Of a stretch of 36,455 nucleotides of DNA, positions 32,201 to 36,455 are shown in pieces (within the stretch, counting starts at the first letter, position 1; every line of letters begins with the position of its first letter). Made by a program: the position numbers and the translations under genes. The notes below the pieces were generated by a model. It was not told the DNA's origin and did not search any database. It was given only the letters and a program-made list of their open reading frames with translations. Origin of the DNA: Lentisphaerota bacterium (lineage in GTDB: Bacteria; Verrucomicrobiota; Kiritimatiellia; JAAZAB01); the NCBI GenBank assembly GCA_016188985.1, contig JACPGM010000100.1, forward strand, positions 1 to 36,455, in the 5' to 3' direction.

Positions 32201-33790
32201 GCGCTTGAAGTCCGGGTCGAGAATGATTACGTGGAGCTTGGTATGTTTAAGGAGCGCCTCTATCAGCGGTATATTCGTAGCGCCGATCATAAGGGCATAG
32301 CCGCCGGTGAAACGCGCGAAGTCAATTCCCTTGAAGGCCGGCAGCAACTCAGCGTGCACCGGCAAATCGGGGCGCTTGATCAGCTTCGGCTGCGCGGCGG
32401 GGAGTTGCCCGGAAGCGGCATGCCGGCCGGGCGCGAAACAAACGGTTGCGCCCAAGTGGGTGGCAACCACCAGGCGTCCATCAGCGATGGCAAGCCCGCG
32501 CGCTTCACCGCCCACCAGGCCGCGCCAAACCAGCGTGCCATCGGCCAGCGCCAATGCGCTGACCGAGTTCAAGCCGCCAACCAACAAGGCGTTGCCGGAA
32601 CGCGCCAGGGAAAAAACCCGCGGATGAGCGGCCTTCCAGATTATTTCGTTGCCCCGCCGCGCTTCGACCACGCCGTTTCCGGCAACGTAAGTAACCTTGC
32701 CGGCCGGGACAATAAAATGGCGCTCCGGCAAATCGTCGTTGATTACGCCGGTGGCCAGATCGAAGCGACCCAGGCCGTCGCCGGCTTTGGGGCCATACTT
32801 CTCCTCCGGGACGGATAGCGGCCATTTTTCGGCGTGAAGCGGACAATAGAAAACCTCGTCCGCAAGAGTAACGCGCCAGCCGCCATCGCTGCGCCGGGCA
32901 GAGCGGTAATAGAGCAAGCGGCCGGTCTTGCGGTCATAGACCGCCGGGACTGACCGGCCGGTGGGCGCCAGCAGCAGGTTGTCTGATGCCAGCAGGTAGC
33001 CTTGGGGCGCGACGCCGCCAATCGCATAGGCATTCGCGTGGGGATAGAGCGTGAAGCGCGCGCCGCTGGTATCGTTGCACCAGAGTTCGCGGCCATCGCG
33101 CTCATCCAGCGCATAAATGAAAATACCCTCGGAAGGCCACATGCCCGCCGCCACATAAACAACTCCCTCGGCCACCAGCACGCCGGCGCGGGCCGGCCAG
33201 CGCGAAATCATTCGGCCGTTGCCTAAAACCTGACGGTCATCCAAGGCGAGAAGCCGTTTCCAAACGAGCGCGCCGGTTGCCGCCTCCAGGCAGTAGACAA
33301 AACCGTCATCGGCGGCGAAGTAACAAAGTCCGGCGCTGATCTGTGGCTTGCCCGCCGTAGCCCCGAGCGGACCTGTGGTGAGCGAAGTCGAACCAGTCGA
33401 GGAGGCGGCGAAGGCGGGGGCGAACCGGATCGGCGCATCCGCGGTGAAATGCCAGCGCAACGCGCCATTCGCGAGGTCAAACGCCCTGACGGTATCATCG
33501 GCGGAAGAGGCCAGGAACACCAGCGAACTGGCAATCACCGGCTGAAAAGCATAGTCAAAGTCAAGGCGGTGCAGCTCAATGCCCGGCTCAGGCCAGGCAT
33601 AGGCCGGCGGTTGCGCGGCCACATTGCTCCAAGCCGCTTGCAGCGGAAAAGCCAGGCGCTCTTGGGTGAGATGGCGGCGGCCGGCGTCGGCGCCGTAGGT
33701 CGGCCAGTCACCCGCGGTCGCCGTCCCGGCGCTGAGCAACCCGGCGAGCAGCAGGAACTTGACCAGTCGGTTATGAATCAAGATGCGCAT
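29285..33790 (-). CDS. Giant secreted PQQ-propeller protein with embedded methyltransferase-like fold, CBM9-like and malectin-like domains
   Basis: A 1501-residue protein with signal peptide MRILIHNRLVKFLLLAGLLSAGTATA. Residues 28-455 hold quinoprotein-type propeller blades (VRAFDLANGALRWHF, VYCLEAATGALVWKRL). Residues 495-615 look like a class I SAM-methyltransferase fold (GGYALMIGATNIPLIEALL, VIILDPD, ELYRVLRPCGGVLCFPG). Propeller blades then resume (LIAVDAYNGSKLWSR). A Cys-conserved module follows (HGCGGII near 818, VRPAC at 858, GACVCSYN at 877-882). Two or three CBM9-like domains lie between about 1010 and 1400 (RDSLELFMAES, DVEILLPWSNL), and a malectin-like domain ends the protein (VRLHFAELYDAAPGTRVFDVFL). 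Such proteins are typical of PVC bacteria and probably bind carbohydrate outside the cell; no function is proven. GGAAAG precedes the ATG. Residues 128-142 come from an inserted repeat. Confidence 0.85.
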   Translation of the reverse strand: MRILIHNRLVKFLLLAGLLSAGTATAGDWPTYGADAGRRHLTQERLAFPLQAAWSNVAAQPPAYAWPEPGIELHRLDFDYAFQPVIASSLVFLASSADDTVRAFDLANGALRWHFTADAPIRFAPAFAASSTGSTSLTTGPLGATAGKPQISAGLCYFAADDGFVYCLEAATGALVWKRLLALDDRQVLGNGRMISRWPARAGVLVAEGVVYVAAGMWPSEGIFIYALDERDGRELWCNDTSGARFTLYPHANAYAIGGVAPQGYLLASDNLLLAPTGRSVPAVYDRKTGRLLYYRSARRSDGGWRVTLADEVFYCPLHAEKWPLSVPEEKYGPKAGDGLGRFDLATGVINDDLPERHFIVPAGKVTYVAGNGVVEARRGNEIIWKAAHPRVFSLARSGNALLVGGLNSVSALALADGTLVWRGLVGGEARGLAIADGRLVVATHLGATVCFAPGRHAASGQLPAAQPKLIKRPDLPVHAELLPAFKGIDFARFTGGYALMIGATNIPLIEALLKHTKLHVIILDPDFKRVATAREHFLNQTALYGSQVSVQHLSPTNQPAYNPPVADSIAGRLPHPDFFANLVVVAAPLAGLSGAELYRVLRPCGGVLCFPGLSAAEAKTLMAGAELPAGEFLEPGVNGEVARVVRGKLAGAFDWNAPVASDQRLKWPLELIWFGAPGPALPFSQHISVPPIVANGRYFIVGQNELIAVDAYNGSKLWSRAIPGLAWKVGVVAADDDTVYVHFREECLALDAQTGRPEATYRKDVKGWDKAEDEVRPWEMLPPHALAQVPVPVVALGQSRPDPLTGVDVVQTYLRTHGCGGIISSATMHFFRSATYGIYDLEDASGLRNFSGVRPACALNMMPALGLLIANDGAGACVCSYNFRSAFALAPAHRRRNEDWAIFYSEPAQGITRELALNLGAPGDRRDEEGRLWLGLPRPETGLKLDCSLELSAELGPDRINADRTPIAGTSRPWIYASGIVGLKRLSLGLENIGAIVSLATTNEPAIDGVLADACWDGKFPLAVRDERSTVFLRHDAANLYLAYRRPAEIDRRGIVPPPKPAVAGKDAPVWEGESCEVTLSDQKREKSVHLGVSASGARYDALGNHDDKFPPLNIPRLKDISIDAHSADWGTNGYRVEGLVKAAGATRATNSFAPAFRLGWDERGLLIFANVRDDVVVEYPSQPAMWTRDSLELFMAESRSSRNRFQLCVGPGVDGLQPKARTFFWDRRPDFRTALTATVAGARTTEGYDVEILLPWSNLSIVPEPGREVALQVMINDADYESPKAGDWFRMMWHPEGHAGFHPRALQRLRLAEAPSAPWTLDWLTNSAKPGLAAAQMEEDSQWDGEWRGAVKTNEAVFIGELAIPWRTLEQAGLSHDKLLIDFSRRGQLTGHPDWGFVPVDFRQSAASPARSYTVRLHFAELYDAAPGTRVFDVFLQNNCVTQALDIARLSGAPRRPLALEFRGIMAATNLTLELVSKATNFDWTTAPMLNGFEISVEK
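33367..33405. repeat. GTGAGCGAAGTCGA repeat fragment inside the PQQ-protein gene
   Basis: GTGAGCGAAGTCGAACCAGT (33376-33395) resembles the GTCGAGCGAAGTCGAGG arm of the intergenic repeat at 23311-23327 and the CGGAGTCGAGG of 7569-7579. On the coding strand it encodes the low-complexity peptide SSTGSTSLTTG (residues 130-140), lying between propeller strands, and it keeps the frame. Confidence 0.65.
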
Positions 33791-33818
33791 GGATGCTTTC
33801 CGGCCGAGTCGATCCTAA

Positions 33819-33885
33819 GTAGGGCGCGACCACGCCTCTGGCGTGGTGAACCTCGCGCCAGCCACGCGAAACGCGTGGTCGCGCC
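33819..33885. repeat. GTAG-footed three-stem palindrome upstream of the giant gene
   Basis: GTAG (33819-33822) abuts the outer stem GGCGCGACCACGC / GCGTGGTCGCGCC (33823-33835 with 33873-33885). Within it lie CCACGCCTCTGGCGTGG (33830-33846) and CCACGCGAAACGCGTGG (33862-33878), which compete with the outer stem. It sits about 30 bases before the start of the giant PQQ gene, within its likely leader. Confidence 0.85.
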
Positions 33886-33996
33886 ATTTCTCACCATTAC
33901 GTAAAAAACTACAAATTACCTTGCGCACCATGCCGATGCAAGTTGGAACTTGCGCGCTGGTGCTGCAGGGGTGTAATTCAAGAAAGGTGGGGCAGG

Positions 33997-34027
33997 CGCA
34001 AGAAAGGTCTTGCGTCTTTCTTTTTTG
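33997..34027 (+). terminator. Hairpin plus T-tract just inside the left IS end
   Basis: CGCAAG / CTTGCG (33997-34014, loop AAAGGT) is followed by TCTTTCTTTTTTG. An outer stem AAGAAAG / CTTTCTT (33980-34022) encloses it. It faces transcription entering from the left and would shield the transposase gene from outside promoters. Confidence 0.7.
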
Positions 34028-34070
34028 CCGTGTAGTATGTATCTGAGATAGATACATATAAATAGGAGGA
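34025..34070 (+). promoter_or_regulatory. IS promoter region with 9-bp palindrome and Shine-Dalgarno
   Basis: TTGCCG (34025) and TATAAAT (34057-34063) are candidate promoter boxes, though their spacing is long. Between them is a perfect palindrome TATGTATCT / AGATACATA (34036-34058, 5-base loop), a possible operator or leader hairpin. GGAGGA (34065-34070) stands 6 bases before the ATG at 34077. Confidence 0.5.
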
Positions 34071-34076
34071 ACCCTC

Positions 34077-34439
34077 ATGAAGGCTCTGCAAGAACGACGA
34101 CGGGCGGCGATGGAAAGGCTCATGGCCATTGGGACGGCGCGGCGTGGCCAGCTCAGCGAGCAGTACTACGAACACAGGGACCAACAGGGCAAGGTTCGGC
34201 GGACTGGCCCGTACTATGTGTGGCAACGGTGGGTGCGCGGGCAAAAACAGTCCGTGCGCGTCCCGGCTGACGCCTTGGCGCAGGTGCGTGCCGACTTGCA
34301 ACGAGGGCGGGAAGTTCAGGCCATCTTCAATGAGTTGTGGGCCGTGATGGAGCAGACGGCTATGGCCCAGGATGCGGACAGTAAAAAAAAGCCCAGACGA
34401 TCCAAGCCGCCTTCGGCCGGGAACTCACGCAGTTCCTGA
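34077..34439 (+). CDS. ISKra4 upstream frame (DUF6788-like), feeds the -1 frameshift
   Basis: A 120-codon frame starting MKALQERRRAAMERLMAIG, with the conserved YYEHRDQQGKVRRTGPYYVWQRW and QSVRVPADALAQVRADLQRGREVQAIFNELWAVME. This resembles the small DUF6788-type proteins linked with ISKra4 elements. A strong GGAGGA precedes it. Codons 103-105 are AAA AAA AAG in a run of eight A (34383-34390). A shift of -1 there joins it to the transposase frame and replaces the last 15 residues. If ribosomes do not shift, the 120-residue product is made alone and could act as a regulator. Confidence 0.8.
   Translation: MKALQERRRAAMERLMAIGTARRGQLSEQYYEHRDQQGKVRRTGPYYVWQRWVRGQKQSVRVPADALAQVRADLQRGREVQAIFNELWAVMEQTAMAQDADSKKKPRRSKPPSAGNSRSS
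34385..34438 (+). promoter_or_regulatory. Programmed -1 frameshift signal (A AAA AAG)
   Basis: The heptamer A AAA AAG (34385-34391) is in the correct phase of the first frame. AGGA lies about 10 bases before the A-run, like the stimulatory Shine-Dalgarno of dnaX. A 6-base stem GGAACT / AGTTCC (34422-34438) with a GCCGCCTTCGGC stem before it lies downstream. The -1 frame opens only at 34385, so slippage must happen here. Confidence 0.75.
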
Positions 34440-35704
34440 ACGCCGCGCGGGATAAAATTGTCCGGGAACAGGCCTTTGATCCGGTGGGGTTCGAACAGGC
34501 ATTTCGAGCGGCCGCACAGAAGGATACGGCCGCCCTGCTCGAAGCCTTCCTTAACCGCGAGTTGCCGAGGCTCTTGCCGCCGTCCGCGCGGCGCAAGGAC
34601 GAGCAATTTCATTCCTGGCGGCCTCGACAGGTCACGACTCTGTGCGGCCCGATCTCCTTGCGCAGAGCTTACTATCTCGGGCCTGAAGGAGGCCGGTGTC
34701 CCCTCGATGCGCAACTCGGGCTTCACGATCAATATACTCCAGCCGTGGCACAACTCATGTGTTGGGCGGGCGCTATGGACCCGTCTTTTGATCAAGCTTC
34801 CCAGACCCTGCAACGCTTCGCAGGCCTGGAGATTCCCAGCCGCCAAATCCCGCGCGTCGTCCAGCATTATGCCGCCCAAGCCGCGGCGTGGATGAAAGAC
34901 CGCCCCGCACTAAAACGCCACGCCCCGCTGCCTATCTTGAACATTCAAGCGGATATGACTGGCATTCCCATGCGCCCAAAAGAACTGTTGGGCATCCGGG
35001 GTAAACAACCCGACGGCTCCGCCAAGACGCGCCAGATTAAAATCGGCTGCATCTTTACCCAATCTTACGATGCTCACGGGCAACCCCAGCGCGATCCTTT
35101 TTCCTCCACCTATGTCAGCACCTTTGGCGATGCCGTCGATCTCAGTGCCAGGTTATACGCCGAAGCAGTTAAAACCGGCTACGCCACGGCCCGCACGACC
35201 GTCTTTCTTGGCGATGGCGCCGAATGGATCTGGAACATGGTGGAGGACCGATTTCGGGGGGCAGTGCAGATCGTGGATTTCTATCATGCTTGCGAGCATC
35301 TCCACGATCTCTGCCTGCTCCTCGATCCTCAAGAAAGCCGGGCCAAGGCGCTATTCAAAGCTTGGCGCAGACGCCTCAAGCGTAACGGATTGCCGCGCAT
35401 CCTGGAAGAAGCATCCCAACGAGCGGCCACCTTCGCTCCCGCGCGCCGGCAGGTTGTCGTGGATCAACTCAAGTACTTTCATAAAAATGCCGGCCGTATG
35501 ACCTACCGCACCTTCCGCCGCAAAGGCTATTTCATCGGCTCCGGCGCCGTCGAGGGTGCCTGCCGCCATATCGTCGCTCAACGCACAAAGCTTTCTGGTA
35601 TGCGTTGGCTCCGTACGGGAGCGGAGGATGCGCTCACTTTCCGTTGCCTGATTAAAAGCAATCTCTTTGACGATTACTGCAAGTCTTGGCAGCACGCTGC
35701 TTGA
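34391..35704 (+). CDS. ISKra4-family DDE transposase (main part, reached by -1 frameshift)
   Basis: The -1 frame opens right after a TAA at 34382 and runs to 35704; counted from 34391 it gives 437 residues, and joined to the first 105 codons about 542. It begins AQTIQAAFGRELTQFLNAAR, the normal ISKra4 N-terminal region, before the only conventional start (GTG 34484). That argues that the longer fused product is the real transposase. The DDE core is visible: NIQADMTGIPM (first Asp), FLGDGAEWIW (second Asp), IVDFYHACEHL, and YFIGSGAVEGACRHIVAQRTKLSGMRW (Glu). It has no internal stop and appears intact. Confidence 0.87.
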   Translation, partial: AQTIQAAFGRELTQFLNAARDKIVREQAFDPVGFEQAFRAAAQKDTAALLEAFLNRELPRLLPPSARRKDEQFHSWRPRQVTTLCGPISLRRAYYLGPEGGRCPLDAQLGLHDQYTPAVAQLMCWAGAMDPSFDQASQTLQRFAGLEIPSRQIPRVVQHYAAQAAAWMKDRPALKRHAPLPILNIQADMTGIPMRPKELLGIRGKQPDGSAKTRQIKIGCIFTQSYDAHGQPQRDPFSSTYVSTFGDAVDLSARLYAEAVKTGYATARTTVFLGDGAEWIWNMVEDRFRGAVQIVDFYHACEHLHDLCLLLDPQESRAKALFKAWRRRLKRNGLPRILEEASQRAATFAPARRQVVVDQLKYFHKNAGRMTYRTFRRKGYFIGSGAVEGACRHIVAQRTKLSGMRWLRTGAEDALTFRCLIKSNLFDDYCKSWQHAA

Positions 35705-35733
35705 TTACCTACCAACAAATTTGACTTACACCC

Positions 35734-35951
35734 TCTTAATCATGTCCATCAACACTCAATTTTTTATCAGTAAAATAAACCTTGCAAATTATGGAAGAAA
35801 CGCCTAACTTATGCTTAAGTTAATTGCGCGCAGATTCTCGCATTAACCAAGGCGGAGGCACAAGATCAAAAGACTCGTGCTTCGTAGCGAAGGGGCTTCG
35901 CCACTTCGCAGAGTAGCATCCGGTATATTGTTTGCTTGCCACGCGCCGCGC
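35734..35951. other. Intergenic region right of the IS
   Basis: AT-richer sequence (35734-35846) without a recognisable gene, then GGAGG (35854-35858) and an ATC AAA AGA CTC frame that leads into the following secreted-protein gene through palindromic repeats (see that gene). Confidence 0.4.
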
Positions 35952-36104
35952 ATGGCTGACCAGGCGCAACGCTTGGCAGGCCATCCCGCGCGGCGCGGGA
36001 CAAACGCGCGCGCCACGCTTTCAGCGTGGCCGGGCGGGGCTTGCCACGCGCCGCGCGTGGTAAAACCTGCCCCGCGCTTCGCGGGGCTTGCCACGCGTTT
36101 CGCG
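35937..36104. repeat. Array of GC-rich palindromes in the 5' part of the last gene
   Basis: At least six short palindromes lie close together: CCACGCGCCGCGCATGG (35939), CCCGCGCGGCGCGGG (35984), GCCACGCTTTCAGCGTGGC (36012), CCACGCGCCGCGCGTGG (36044), CCCCGCGCTTCGCGGGG (36069) and CCACGCGTTTCGCGTGG (36089). The same CCACGC..GCGTGG type occurs at 33830-33878 and in MITE copy 2. The reading frame stays open through all of them. Confidence 0.8.
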
Positions 36105-36455
36105 TGGTTGATCGTTCTGGCTTTGGCCTGCGCGCCCATGGCCTCCGCGACCGACTACTTTGTGGCCACGAACGGCTCTGACGCTGCCGCCGGCACGAGC
36201 TGGGCCACGGCGCTGCTGACCATCAGTAATGCGGTGGCGAAAACCGCTTCCGACGATACGGTCACAGTCTCCAACGGCACGTATAACATCACCAATCAAA
36301 TCAGTATCACCAATGGCATCACCGTCCAGAGCCTGAACGGCGCCACGAATGCCATTGTGAATGGAGGCGGCTCTGTGCGGTGTTTCTATGTGAGCCATAC
36401 CAACGCCGTTGTGGACGGGTTCACGATCACGAACGGATATTTAGCTTCAGGAAAC
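35952..36455 (+). CDS. Secreted right-handed beta-helix protein (N-terminal part), 3' end outside window
   Basis: The frame is open from 35847 to the window end. The mature part starts TDYFVATNGSDAAAGTSWATALLTISNAV and continues with NGTYNITNQISITNGITVQSLNGATNAIVNGGG and VDGFTITNGY. This is the DUF1565/parallel beta-helix pattern of secreted polysaccharide-lyase-like or choice-of-anchor proteins. The signal core is FAWLIVLALACAPMASA (about 36087-36146). The true start is unclear: 35952 is the first ATG, GTG lies at 35877, and ATC at 35865 is spaced correctly (6 bases) from GGAGG and is followed by KRLVL. About 60 residues before the signal core are encoded by repeat palindromes, so the original start may have been displaced. 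Confidence 0.7.
   Translation, partial: MADQAQRLAGHPARRGTNARATLSAWPGGACHAPRVVKPAPRFAGLATRFAWLIVLALACAPMASATDYFVATNGSDAAAGTSWATALLTISNAVAKTASDDTVTVSNGTYNITNQISITNGITVQSLNGATNAIVNGGGSVRCFYVSHTNAVVDGFTITNGYLASGN

Larger units (their letters stand above)
33969..35733 (+). mobile_element. ISKra4-family insertion sequence
   Basis: About 1765 bases bounded by inverted ends GGGTGTAATTCAA (33969-33981) and TTGACTTACACCC (35721-35733), with one mismatch in 13. It contains a small first frame and a DDE transposase frame joined by a -1 slippery site. No target-site duplication is obvious at either edge. The flank right of the element (35734-35846) is AT-richer than the rest of the window. Confidence 0.85.

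Noticed and set aside
33819-33885. tRNA-like cloverleaf
   Set aside because: The fold is cloverleaf-like but has no T-loop, D-loop or CCA-end features, and the arms are repeats found elsewhere.

Overview
The window looks like chromosomal DNA from an uncultured PVC-type bacterium (Lentisphaerota, Kiritimatiellota, Verrucomicrobiota or Planctomycetota). This rests on gene content, not on a marker gene. The hints are repeated URO-D-family and Gfo/Idh/MocA genes, fucose/arabinose isomerase-like proteins, a GxxExxY protein, a giant PQQ-propeller/CBM9/malectin protein, DxDxD-repeat secreted enzymes and very many intergenic palindromes. No rRNA, tRNA or CRISPR array was seen.

Positions 1-17147 (all minus strand) form one co-directional catabolic locus. 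A DeoR-type regulator lies at the promoter-proximal end (16374-17147). It is followed by a class III aminotransferase, a GxxExxY nuclease-like insert, a Gfo/Idh/MocA oxidoreductase, a DhnA/FbaB-type aldolase, an MttB-family methyltransferase without pyrrolysine, a FucI-like protein, a URO-D protein, a GH4 glycosidase, a second URO-D protein, a second oxidoreductase, an amidohydrolase, an AraA/FucI-like protein and a third URO-D protein that runs off the left edge. Several joints are translationally tight (8748/8753, 11842/11845). The mix of sugar isomerase, dehydrogenase, aldolase and methyl-transfer folds suggests breakdown of a sugar or polyol derivative, perhaps methylated. The substrate is not evident.

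Positions 17356-20947 (plus) hold a two-gene operon: an active HtrA-like protease and a larger homologue that has lost the catalytic triad. A ceramidase-like gene (minus) follows. Then comes a plus-strand run: M4 metalloprotease with five DxDxD repeats, overlapping GT39/ArnT-like membrane glycosyltransferase, and a membrane-anchored dual-specificity-type phosphatase. A RAYT transposase and a convergent 1501-residue PQQ/CBM9/malectin protein come next. The right end holds an ISKra4-type insertion sequence and the start of a secreted beta-helix protein.

The most unusual content is the repeat landscape. (i) Three elements at 12737, 16115 and 22908 share a GTAACTGYTCAG-like terminal inverted repeat, each flanked by its own 8-bp direct repeat, so they are a MITE family. 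(ii) A family of GC-rich palindromes carries a GTAG/CTAC foot exactly at the stem base, occurs in head-to-head pairs, and lies near a RAYT gene, like REP/BIME systems. (iii) A 274-bp multi-hairpin element sits at 20996-21269. (iv) The GxxExxY gene is bracketed by inverted and tandem repeats that supply its ribosome-binding region and its last codons. (v) Palindromic repeats have entered coding sequence in frame in the PQQ protein and in the signal-peptide region of the last gene. (vi) The IS has an A AAA AAG slippery site exactly where a -1 shift is needed.
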